A DNA stretch of 64,000 nt, taken from Cerrena zonata. Its lineage: Eukaryota; Basidiomycota; Agaricomycetes; Polyporales; Cerrenaceae. The translations under genes were made by a program, and so were the position numbers. Positions 47,511 through 58,154 of this stretch are shown here, in pieces; position 1 is the stretch's first letter, and each line of letters opens with the position of its first letter. The notes under the pieces are model-generated. The model was not told where the DNA came from. It ran no database searches and saw only the letters and a program-made list of their open reading frames with translations. Location: assembly GCA_038087015.1 (NCBI GenBank), contig JASBNA010000011.1:372001-436000 (forward strand), given 5' to 3'.

Positions 47511-48691
47511 CGGAGTAAGAACTTTCTCGAGGGGCCTGATCCAATTCTAAAAATTGACGAAGGATAAAGATATAGTAAGTGAGGTCTTAAATACACTCAT
47601 CCAGTACTTAATGGAGACCTCCTCCCGCCTGAAATGCCGATGAGTCGGTACCGGTCAATATGGTCAGTATCTACTCAGTACTGTGACGTGACACGTTTGG
47701 ATCTTTAATTTGTTGGACATGTCCAACATTAAACGGGCAGTGGAGAGTGATGTCAAAGTTCTGCCATTAGCGAGTAAAGAGTGGATACTGTATAGATGCT
47801 GGCTATATTGGACGAACCTATCTTAATGGGCCAGGCGGTGTACTTAAGTGTAAGTAAGACTCACCCCGATCGAGAACTTGTCGTGCCAAAGGGAGACGCC
47901 AAATTAGGCAAGCACCTCTGGAGTCAATAAAGCAAAACAATCAGCCACTGTGATACCACTACCGTGACCGTTTCAACGCCGAGTCAGACGTTCCGACTCT
48001 CCTCGTCACCATGAATTGCTCGTATACTCATCATAGATGGTCATTGTGTCTCTCTCTCCTGGTCCGGAACTCATCTGAGTACCAAGTACTAGCTCAACCC
48101 CATTACCTCATCCTCCGATTCCGAAACACTCTGATGTCACATTTCACCTTACCCCACTCGGAGTCGAACATTACTGAAATTGTCGCGTATCAAACAACGC
48201 TGCTACTGTGACAGCTGTTATATGAAGGCATATTTGTGATATCTACGATCTCACAAACAGTTGAAAGTCCTGACACGGTTTGCTTATTGCTAGCAACAAC
48301 AGATATAAAACCTCCGTGTACTATGTCGTGGTATGTGCTCTATACTCCTTTCAGTGGCACTGCAACATTACTATCATTCAGCGTAATTCATCGACGGCGA
48401 CTTGCATTATTCAGCTCTGATATGTACTAGAAGTCTGAGGCTAGGTGAAGTACTCTGCTTCTTTCGCGTCTTCCGAGTCGTTGCCCGCCTCGTGTTTCAC
48501 TGTCTAGTGTCGTTTAATGTACACGGGCCCCACTGCGCAGCGATTCCATACCGCTTTAGTACGTCTAATACGCGAATGAGAGACACATAGCCCTCTGCTT
48601 GGGGTCTTTAAATACCTGCTGTTTATGTTCGAAGTGGACACAGACATCTGCTCTGCCCTCTCGACTATCCAATACCCTCTTATCAAACATC
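47511..48691. other. Intergenic, promoter of secreted protein 3
   Basis: No gene recognised. Includes an 18-bp perfect palindrome at 47711-47728 and a weak TATA-like TTTAAATA at 48607-48614, 78 bp before the next start. Confidence 0.4.
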
Positions 48692-49065
48692 ATGCTTGGC
48701 TCTCGTTTCATCTCTGCCTTCGCCGCTGTAGCTTTGCTCTTCGCCGGTCATGCTACAGCTGCTCACATCAACCGTGCGGCCTTGATTGCCACTGATCCAG
48801 GTGAGCGTTGCTACTACATTAGTTCATGGTTGCAGAGACTTGGTGCTAACGAATGAAATGTAGTTTCTGCTTGCAACCCCCCTAACAATGGCAACCATCA
48901 TCTTGGGTCAAGTTGCAAGTACTACTCCGGTCCTTCCGATAGCTCACCTGTAGTTTCCGGCAGTAAGTATTTATTTGCATGGTCTCTATGTCACTTCTAA
49001 TGTCCTCGTGTTCTCCAATAGCTTGTGTCAACCAGGGCGGGAAACTTACATGTGTCCGGGGTTGA
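48692..49065 (+). CDS. Small secreted Cys-rich protein, paralogue 3
   Basis: Exons 48692-48800, 48864-48962 and 49022-49065 give 83 residues. The signal peptide region is MLGSRFISAFAAVALLFAGH plus ATA, then INRAALIATDP. The mature four-Cys part (VSACNPPNNGNHHLGSSC, KYYSGPSDSSPVVSG, CVNQGGKLTCVRG) is almost identical to paralogue 1, so these two are recent duplicates. Intron positions and phases are conserved in all three genes. Start chosen as the first ATG before the hydrophobic signal core. Confidence 0.85.
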
Positions 49066-49558
49066 AATTAGGGTCTTCGAGTATATGTCTGAGTATTAGA
49101 TTGTGGCATCTTTTGTTCTGATCTTACAATACTCTTTCGCAACGTACACTATATATTTCTCGTTTGTTATGCTATGATACAACATTCATACTCAAACAAT
49201 CATCGTTTTCATGGTCGTCATCACTTGTTGAGCAATGAGAACTTCAATTTGTGGGTGGAACCGAGATGTAACTTCATAAGGATGCTCCGTAATATTGGGA
49301 GTAGTATATCGAAGTAGACGACGAATAGCTCAAAGACTCATTGTATGCATGCAGGACGCTTACTAGCTCGGTTGTGAATATTTTGACACTACAAACGCTG
49401 TACAATGATTTTTAACGCATTGTTCCGAAGTTTCTACGACTACTAGGCGCGTGTACCGCCACAACCACCTACAACTTTGCGCCATTGTCCCATCTACTCG
49501 GAGTTCGCTCAATAGTTACTAGCAACGAGGACTCTCGAACAGCTTACCCGAAATCGTG
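49066..49558. other. Intergenic
   Basis: Spacer between secreted protein 3 and the E2 gene. Nothing recognised. Confidence 0.4.
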
Positions 49559-50505
49559 ATGGCTGTCTCTACCAGAAGATTACAGAAAGAACTCACAGAG
49601 ATCACGACAGCGGGAACTCCTTGCGGTAGGTGTTGAACAGTTCTTCTCGTTCGCAATCCGGTGATCCCAATTTGTGGAGATAGGTATTACCCTGCTGAAA
49701 GCGGATGACTTCCAAACCTGGTTCCTAACACTGGAGGTCCTTGGAGAATCCTTATACCAGGCACGTCGTCAAAGACAGAGTCTTCGGTCGTCTGATTGGC
49801 TGATTATCGTATTTTGCGACATACTCAATAGGGTGAAGTTTTCGCTCTTATGTTCAGGTTTGATTCACAGTATCCCATCTCGTCTCCTGCTGTTCAATTC
49901 GTCAATGATGAAACATATCAACCTCCGATACACCCAGTATGTCAAACGTACTATCTCGGTAATTTCCATCGCTGACATTTCCCCGGATGATAGCATGTTT
50001 ACTCTAATGGACATGTAAGTACTTGTTGATGGACTGAAACACAAATTACGACCGGATCTGATTAGAGTTTTTCGAAGATTTGCGCCTCCATCCTAGGTAG
50101 TGAATGGTCGCCGGTTCTAAGTGTTATCGCCGTCTGCATCACCCTGCAAAGTATGCTCGCATCATGCAAGGTTTGTTTTAACTTTCTCCAAGCGACATAA
50201 AAATGATTCCTTTTGTTCCGGATGTAGGATAAGACGCGGTAAGTATTATCCCGTAGCTCACTGATCCTTTTTCTGATAGGTTTGCGTTTCTTCTTTCCCG
50301 ATATTAGACCTCCGGACAACGACCGATATGTCGCTCACGCTCCGGACAATCCCAAGAAAGTTAGTGTTCACGTACTCCATTGTTCGCAGACTTGATAATA
50401 ACACGTTACATTCCCTAGACACGATTTGTGTATCACGGTACGCTAGTTGCATGATAAATAAATTGCTATACTAAATAATAATCGTGCTATGTAGATGACG
50501 AGTAA
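49559..50505 (+). CDS. UBE2W: UBE2W-type ubiquitin-conjugating enzyme E2
   Basis: UBE2W-class E2 enzymes attach ubiquitin to protein N-termini. Nine exons join without a frame break: 49559-49625, 49684-49760, 49832-49936, 49994-50014, 50078-50170, 50228-50238, 50308-50359, 50419-50437 and 50495-50505. They give exactly 151 residues, the length of human UBE2W. Seen: an N-terminal helix with TRRLQKELTEI, GITLLKADDFQTWFLTLEVL, YPISSPAVQFV, IHPHVYSNGH, and the active-site Cys in the following ICASILGSEWSPVLSV. The C-terminal part is RPPDNDRYVAHAPDNPKK and TRFVYHDDE. The intron after exon 2 starts GCACGT, a GC-AG intron. Two exons are only 11 nt and one is 21 nt, so this gene is easily missed. Confidence 0.9.
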
Positions 50506-51666
50506 GTTGTCCGATACAACTAAATTGCCCCAACCTCATGTCTGCTTTCATACAGGGTCTAACCTCGACTCGGACCTGCTTGAAGATTCTAACATATAAC
50601 AATACAAGATACCGTCATGGAGTCGAATATAGTTTCCAGTGGTCTACGACTGAAGTGTATATTTTTGTACAATATATTCAAACTATCTGCCTAGCCGATT
50701 CAAGTCCCTGGTGCCTTCGCTTGTCTCTCGCGATATTTTAGACAATGCTGTGATCACACAAGCTCGAGTGATCTCACACGATCTCTACCAACTCACTTAA
50801 CATCCGCTCGTTCACTCACACCTTCTGATCAGACAGCATAAACCCATACCCTCTTTTCTCCGAAGCGAAGGTTTACGATGTATCTGCATAGCTTCTCGGG
50901 ATGTTGTACCCTTGGAAATTCTGACCATGCAACACCTCTGTCAACGGACGATCATCCATCATCGGTTTACAGGTACCAAGATTCCTCAATTCTCCTGTCG
51001 AACCCGGTTTCAAGTCTCCCATATTGCTATCTCCTACATCTATCTTCGAGAATGAGATGGATGCATGTGTGACGGCATATATCAGCTGGAAATTCGGTGT
51101 TGTGGTTAAGCATGTTCTGGATCTTTCTCACTCAACACCCATGGTTCGCCGGGCGGTGCCTGAACAACTTGGCGTACTGGTACTGCGTATTACGCAAAAA
51201 AGGGATATTTTCTTCCATTCTTCCCCTTCGTGCCTGGACTCCACGGGACGTGGGAGGCGCGGTTTTGACAGTTGCGCCCCTCTGAACTTAGATAGTGATT
51301 TCGTGAAAATAACAACTAGGAACAATTATGAGGTAACACAGAGTATTCTGTCAAAGTTAGTATGTGTGGGTGCCACTAGGTGTCCACTAGTGTGCTAGGG
51401 ACTCTGTATCTCCGTGATCACGGTTGCTTGGCAAAGCTTGAAGAACAGTCTGAATACGATCATAGGTTGTGGAAAGAGAAATCCATAAGCATTGTAAGCT
51501 TGCGTGATATTACATTAGTGTGTCGTGCACAAGACAAAGTGATTACAAGGAAACCGAGCTCTAAAGATGCCTTTATAACACCACTAAGACAAAGAAGGAA
51601 TGTAACATGGGAAAGCGATATAAACTTTTTACCAATAAAGAAATGTCCACAACAACCAAGAACAGC
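50506..51666. other. Convergent intergenic region
   Basis: Frames at 50878-51072 and 51024-51398 show no domain or coherent splicing. Contains the 3' flanks of the E2 and second seven-helix genes. Confidence 0.4.
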
Positions 51667-53012
51667 CTACGCCTCTTCCTTCTTCCACTCCATGCTATCC
51701 TTGTCTCCTCCGTCAGTCTGGGTCTGAATGGTAGTAACGACCTGGACACGGCCGGATTTGGAATCGTTTGGCAGAGAGTGGAGAGGAATAGTGTTTGATG
51801 AAGCGAGAGTGCCGTTGACGCGAGTTGCGGAGTTGCCGTAACCAGAGGAGAAAGCAATGGTAGAGCCTGGATTGCCTGTCTTCGCGAATGTGTCCGTAGA
51901 CCAGGCACGTCCTTGGACAACCCGGTAGATAATGAGGTAACTCGCGATCATCTAGAATACAAATTGAGAGCCTAGACCGGAAACAAGATGGGGTTAGCTT
52001 ACCTGGATGGAAGGAGCAAGGCCGAGCCAGATCTGGTAGATGGGGTGTTGTACGGCGTAGGTTGGCAAAAGCAGGATGGAGACAACGGAGTACATTGCGG
52101 CGGACTCGATGAACATGGTTGAAACGGAGGTGTAGTGCTTGCCGTAGGTGTCACCGAAGATCTCACGGCCACGACGCTTACGACCAAGCATAACAGTGAC
52201 GATCATAACTGTGAGGATAATGTTCAAGGAGAGTGAGATGGCGAAGTACGGAAGGGCGAAGTTGATAGAGCTTTGACTGAAAAGACCAGCTGTGGGAGAT
52301 GCTGTCTCGAAACCGTACAGTGATGCCATGGCTGGAAGAAGAACGTTCAGTTGCCGTGCACAGATGCAGAACTTTATCAGAGTTTAACGCACCGATTGAT
52401 GCAAGAAGCATTATGCCGGGGAAGATCATGAAATAGTTAGCCTTGCGACCCATAGAAGCAGACCAAATAACTTGACAACGCCACAACTGTACATTGGTAC
52501 ACTCAGTAAATGTTAAGAAGATTTGTGGTAACGGTGTACTTACTAGCAATCCATCCGCAAGAATGTTTCCGGCGAGGAATGCGGCCAAAGACAGGACGTT
52601 GGGAGCAAGAGAGAATTCCACGGTCAAGAAACCCAAAATACCTCCGGGGTAGTTTCGGTTGTCAATGTAAGTGAGTTGCAGACCGTAGGCTGAGGTACCC
52701 GTCCAAATAGTGTTCATCGCATTGAGAAGGGAGATGTACACTAATAGGATCCATGTAAAGCGATTGCGTGGTTTACGATCCCACAACGCTTTGAGGCAGG
52801 CCAAATACAAAATGAATTGAGCACCTAAGTAGCCGATGGGTGTGATCGATCAGCGAGTCCTCGACGCGGAAGCGAGCAACACTGAATCACATACCGAAAC
52901 CAACACCGGTGATATAACCAGCAGCCATGAATGTCTTCTCGAGGAAGATCTCGTCTGGGGTTTCACCGACGGGTCCATAGTAGGTGCCATTGGGATTGAC
53001 AGCGTCGGACAT
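51667..53012 (-). CDS. Seven-helix membrane protein, Agaricomycete family, paralogue 2
   Basis: This is a paralogue of the gene at 34.8-36.2 kb, in the opposite orientation. The start at 53012 gives MSDAVNPNGTYYGPVGETP and the first exon again ends in the first helix. Matching segments are IDNRNYPGGILGFLTVEFSL, LLASIG, TASPTAGLFSQSSINFALPY, YGKHYTSVSTMFIESAAMY, YAVQHPIYQIWLGLAPS and YLIIYRVVQGRAWSTDTF. The cytosolic tail of about 80 residues ends DGGDKDSMEWKKEEA. All introns fit in phase and no break is seen, so this copy is intact. Function unknown; it could be a receptor-like or lipid-related membrane protein, but nothing in the sequence decides. Confidence 0.85.
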
Positions 53013-55212
53013 GGCGGGATCAGCTCAGGAACAGTGAGGGGACAAGCTGCAGTTTCAATAGAAGAGCAACAGGTTGTCGGTGGGGGGAGCGTCTGATCAC
53101 AACGGTATACAAATGGCGGACAGGGCTGGGCTTTATATGTGCTAGGGGGATACTGGACCGAGGTACCATTTTCCGTGTCAAAAAAAGATCCCTAATGAGA
53201 GATGAGAAAATAATTCAATAGTGAAGCTAAGCGAGTACAGCGGGGCTGATGTAGGACTTGTGCGAATACGGTTACCAAATGATAACAGTTACCAGCGGCT
53301 TCGACCACATAGCAAGTACCAGGATTGCTCGTGATCCTGTTAGTTCAGCCTGTGGGAAGCTGCATGACTGTCGCGGTTTCCGTAAATTCCCATTCGAACA
53401 TGAGTGAGGCGTGTGCGGGACGCTCGCTAACCAGATGTGGAAACGTGGCATTATTTTCCGACGATAACCCTTGGTAGATCTGAAGGAGTTTGCGAAGAAA
53501 AGTCTTCTTAGAGATGTCAACTCGGAGACGCGAAACAGATCATGTCTGTTCTCAAGACAATTCCTCTTCACGATTGCCGAAAGCAAGAAGTGCCCAAAGT
53601 CATCAGCATTTTCCATCACGCCATCACATCCTGACTGTTTACTGTGGCAATTCAGTCCGGAAATCTGTGTTAAGCTATCTTGCAAGCAAGGAGAGATAAC
53701 GAGTTTTTAGAATGTTTACTATCTGTCGGAGATGCTGAACAAAGGATTGGTGGGTCGTCCGCAAGAGTTTCCAGACATATTTTGAGGTTATGGACTGCGA
53801 AATGAGCATATGGAAGCAATTTTACGGTAGATAGCGAATCGCGGACTCGGTGATCGCCCCTCGATCTCGATCGGGAGGGTGCAAGCCGGGAGCTGTATAG
53901 GCGTAGGTACCCACGATCTTAGGTCATTGCCCTGTTCTGATCCCCTGACCAAATAGCCTGCCGGCACCAGGTGCCCTGGACAGTCACTGCTATGACGCTG
54001 TAATACATCCCCTACGGTCCCCGTAGCGCAGGTACCCAGGTATCCAGCTCAAAACGCTTACATTCGAATAGCGAGTGAGGTGCCTGTGTCATGATCGTAG
54101 GCGGTTTGATCACATACCGCTGCAGACCAAAGATGGCAATTGTAGTATCCGAGTGTGCCTCAGCCTGATGAATACCCAGACGCCCACATTTAATGAGGCG
54201 GAGGCAACTCGATATGACGATGCGTCGGTGCATTGGGCAAAGATGCGGGATCATGAGCGTATACGACATTCCATGGTAGAACGTTTTGTTCCTGGCAGCT
54301 GGCCTGGCTTCAATGAAGGTCTTCCTTAATACCGTGATAGCCCCTTGACATAGACCCTACACGTCGTACACATCCTCTACTGAGTGAATGGCAGAATGTA
54401 ACCAAACTCTCCGCTCTTCAAACGGTGCAGTTTTTATATAGATCAATGGATATTTCGACGGGACCTTGCTGCAGACTAGTCCCGAAGCAGTACCATGTGG
54501 AGGATATTACCGGCGGGATGGATCGCATAATTATTTCCGCCATGACTCCTTTCTTGGGGATGGGCGTAGTACAGGAAGCAATATGACCGCTCCATGAAGG
54601 TGCTGGACATTGCCATATAGCCCAATGAGTACCCATAGTGATTGCGCCTTCTCACATATTTCGGAGTTATGCAGGAGCATGGTGGCTAAGATTATGCACT
54701 CCAGTCGAACCCTGATGCAGGAACTCGAAGGGAGTTCGAGTACCTTGACGTTGTCAAGCGCAAAACTCTACTCGAAAATAAGCAACTGAAGCTTACAACA
54801 ATGATTCTAGAATATTTAACGGAGAAATATAAGTGTAAGTAAATCGATCAGATCATACCTGGGAACTTGCAGTCGGGACTATTGACACGACCACTAGAGA
54901 TGCCGGAGATCTGCCAGAAATAGTCCATAGAGAATCCTAGAGAAGGCACAATACAAGCAAACATAGAGAAGGTTTTCAAGTCAATAATATTAAGCTTCTA
55001 CCTCGTGTTAAGGATTCTTTCTAAGATAAGAACACATCTTATGGCCAGAAAGAAAGCATTGGGTCAGGGGACTAGTGCGAACATGTGCAAGTAATAAGGG
55101 ACCCCATTACTGCTGAACCACGTCAATATTACATGGTCTCGAGTGTCAATTCTACAAAATCGGCCATAAGAATACTTTATCAAGAATGACGTAGATCGTA
55201 CATACCAGGTAT
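53013..55212. other. Two-kb gene-poor region
   Basis: Short frames on both strands (53272-53685, 54012-54329, 54418-54636) carry nothing recognisable. I looked for further short repeat exons like those of the neighbouring precursor gene and did not find any before the stop at 55213. Confidence 0.4.
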
Positions 55213-55893
55213 CTATTTGCCATTTTGAAGGACATCAGTATTGGCTTCGCTGAATAACTCCGCCTCGGCTTTCCCACAGTCAGCACATGCGTGCGAAATA
55301 TAGCAGCTCTGATCACTCACTGAGATCCCTGTCTTGAACTACGTTCGTCTTGGCTTCGGCAAGAATGTCCTCGATGGCTAGCAAATAATTAGACGAAAGG
55401 CTTAGGTCTGCAGGGTCTATACTCACTCAAGGCGCGGGCACCATTCACTACAACGTCCGCCTTGGCCTCTTTGAAAAGCTCTGCAACAGCTGTTGTATGG
55501 GCGAATTTCATAAGTGAATTATTCGATCGATCTGAACTGAGACTCACTCAAGCCATCTCTTTTTCCTGGTAAAAGGCAATATCAGTCAGGTTATTCTAAT
55601 TGCGAGGATATCTATGTCATAATAAAATACGACACTCACTTCCAGCAAGAACAACATTGGCCTTAGCTTCCAGGAATAAATCGGAAGCGGCTATTGTGAT
55701 CGTACACATGAGTAAAGGTATTTATTCCTGTAGTATCAGGAACGTACTCAAACCAGACTTCTTATCTGATCCAGACGCAACCTGTCAATACCGGTCTTCA
55801 AAAAAGAGGAGCGGTCGACATTGACTTGCCTAATGGGGCCGCACCTGCCAAAGCGAAGGCAACGCAGACGACAAGGAAGAGTTTGTGGAACAT
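55213..55893 (-). CDS. Secreted exon-per-repeat peptide precursor candidate
   Basis: Seven tiny exons, all joined by phase-1 GT-AG introns: 55893-55845, 55765-55748, 55690-55640, 55565-55548, 55489-55427, 55377-55321 and 55268-55213 (49, 18, 51, 18, 63, 57 and 56 nt). They give 103 residues. The signal peptide MFHKLFLVVCVAFALA ends with a classic A-x-A site. The rest is four related units, each starting at an exon boundary with Thr: TASDLFLEAKANVVLAG, TVAELFKEAKADVVVNG, TIEDILAEAKTNVVQ and TEAELFSEANTDVLQ. Linkers are DKKSGL, RKRDGL, ARAL and DRDL, and the C-terminus is NGK. KK and RKR are possible kexin sites. There are no Cys. It is divergent from a UstYa-family gene 0.9 kb away. By analogy with dikaritin RiPPs it may be a precursor, but the units look like amphipathic helices rather than known macrocycle cores. 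Confidence 0.7.
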
Positions 55894-56814
55894 GGCTAGT
55901 GATAGGTCAGGGTAAAGGGGTTCGAAATCACCACTCTAGCTTCTTTCCCTGCTTCCTCCTCTTTCCTTTATACATTGGCTATTTCAGGACCTTCTCGCGC
56001 CACGACCGCCGGAAACGGGATGTCAGAAGTCTGATTCATCGCCTCGATCTGCAATTCTGGTGTGCAAGGGGTTTGTCTTGATTCCACACTTGATGAACAC
56101 GAGAAAAGGACGGCTGTGGTGAGGAGAAAGATTCTAATCTAGGTAATGTATGCGGAACGAGAACGAAAGTCTCACCTCAGAGAGGACATCCTTTTGCTCC
56201 AAACAATAGAACTAATGTCAAGGTTTCTATACATGCATCATGTATCATTCAGATCAGGCTTCTGATACGTGAGGGACGCTCAGTGGCATGTGCAATCTTC
56301 AGCATCTTCTTCGCAATTGCATACGACTACCCCTGGGAGTGCGGGGATAATTGATCGCCTGAGAAGGGAATTGCCACAATGGTGAGTTTTAATTATCAAA
56401 CGTGTAAAAGTGTAAATCGTATCCGACGGCATATATCCTTACCTTACCTCGACTTTTTTTGCAGCAGGTCCGTTGTTTGACAAGGGTGCCGAATACCCTC
56501 CATGTCTCAAGTGACAGATCAGACTGTCATCGGTGAACATGAAGGGCGTATGGCCGCCCAAAGGGAACCCATCAGTTGTTGGTCATACGACACCTTCCTA
56601 TCCTGAGTAGATCGGGGTTTTATCACTATCTGTTCTTCGGAGTTGTTGTGTACCAGTGCTTGGCCAGTGCTGTCCCACGATGCACGCCGGTTTTCAAGCC
56701 GGTAATAGGGCCCTGATTGTGTTTGGTAGCAGATAGGACTACCGGAGCGTCCCTGCTTGCGACATCGAAGCTACCTCTTCAACTCTAAGACGAGCTTCTT
56801 GTGCAAACCTTACC
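55894..56814. other. Divergent promoter region of the precursor and UstYa genes
   Basis: About 920 bp between the two start codons. The precursor side has a minus-strand TATA box. A hydrophobic stretch around 56285-56330 (CAIFSIFFAIAYDYPW in one frame) could be a leftover exon, but no start or splice sites support it. Confidence 0.45.
55965..55972 (-). promoter_or_regulatory. TATA box of the repeat precursor gene
   Basis: TATAAAGG on the minus strand, 71 bp before the start codon, with AGCCAAT just upstream (55974-55980). Spacing is right for a strong core promoter. Confidence 0.6.
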
Positions 56815-57499
56815 ATGAAGTTTCTTGCAAGCCATGGTCCCACTCCAACTGTGTTATTCCTTTCGTCTACAGCACTAGTCAATGTCTGTATTCTACTCGC
56901 AACAATTTATAGAACGTACGTACCGGTAAAGCCATATGTCTTCAGTAAGTAACGTCTGTTAGATAAACGTAATATCGCCTAATGAACTTCCTCCAGGTTT
57001 CATTGGCAGAGAAATGCCACTCGAGACACCCACAGGGCCTATCCCCTACGTCGAAATGACCTACCAAGAATCTTCGCGTTTCGAAATCGAAAACTATACA
57101 GCCAGCCAACCGAATTGGGAAACACTCATAAAGAATCAATTCGGTATCGGTTTTCACCACATTGGCCCTTTCCACCATCGTTTTATCTCGGCCGCATACC
57201 ATTCGCTTCACTGCGTTTATACATTCGGGCGAGACATGGAAAAGCCCAACCATCTGAACGAAACAAGTCATCACCTCGTACACTGCATGATGTACATGCG
57301 ACAACTCTTCATGTGTAATGCAGACGCAACACTGGAACCAGGAGACTTCATGGCGAAGAATCTGACGCTGGATAGAATAGGTGTGACGAGGCAATGTAGA
57401 GATTGGAGGGCAGCAGCGGCGTGGGTGGATCAGAACGCTCTCGAATGGGCAGCGTATAACGGAGTTTCAGAAGAAGCATTGAAACAATTCCTAGAGTAA
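56815..57499 (+). CDS. UstYa/DUF3328-family protein
   Basis: UstYa-type proteins are membrane-anchored putative oxidases; in ascomycete dikaritin pathways (ustiloxin, phomopsin, asperipin) they form the side-chain macrocycle of a ribosomal peptide. Exons 56815-56944 and 56997-57499 give about 210 residues. The first exon encodes a single N-terminal membrane helix (TVLFLSSTALVNVCILLATI). The second shows MPLETPTGPIPYVEMTYQES, FHHRFISAAYHSLHCVYTF with the first HxxHC, and HHLVHCMMYMRQLFMC with the second. ADATLEPGDF, TRQCRDWRAAAAWVD and a short tail complete the domain. Both diagnostic HxxHC motifs and the late C-R-D-W are present, so it is probably active. Its neighbour on the opposite strand is a secreted repeat protein. 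No other tailoring enzyme is visible in the window. Confidence 0.92.
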
Positions 57500-58154
57500 A
57501 CCTCCGGTTTAGTATTTTCTCATAGGTTTCATGATTGTATTTTCTAAACCAGACCTTTTTTCTTGTGCCACTTTTACCTCCGTTGGCTCAGACCCCCAGA
57601 GATGACAGCGTGTGATGGCCTGTTGATATTCCAGTAAAGTACGCGCGGAGACTCTGCGACTCTAGCCCACGCCAAGAGGTCATGGCATTTGAACGCTCCA
57701 AACATCGGTGTCAACGTACTCTGATGTGACCGAAAATCCCGGATGCGGCGCTGCGGGTAGAGACGTCAATGGCGTTGCTCGATACAAGGAAAACGCTATT
57801 ATTGGCATAGTGCATATCAGACGGACAACTCACCGTTAGCTTCTCATCGAGATCGACCATCAAGCATCATGTATCATGAATCTCGATGTAACCTAAAGAA
57901 AAGTAAAATACTTTAGGGACCTTCAGAAAAAAACCACCGTAAATACCAAACTGCCTGTTGTGGCGGAATATAGTGCGGAGACAACCAACTGCGGCGTTGC
58001 CTCTCGACGTAAATATATTGTTGTAAAGCGGGGTCGATAGGCGGTCATCGGGACACATATCTTGGAAGGGATCTCGATACAATATCTGTGGAAGCAGTGT
58101 ATACTTACAGGCAGCAGCAGATCACATTGGCACAGATGATCAATAGAACATACA
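57500..58154. other. Convergent intergenic region
   Basis: 3' flanks of the UstYa and SMN genes. Nothing recognised. Confidence 0.4.

Noticed and set aside
43251..50077. Shared 16-nt word TTAGAGTTTTTCGAAG at 43252 and 50062
   Set aside because: Flanks do not align convincingly; most likely chance or too old to interpret.
56100..56500. Possible second UstYa gene upstream of the first (hydrophobic stretch and YDYPW)
   Set aside because: No ATG in the needed frame, no HxxHC motif and no coherent splicing.
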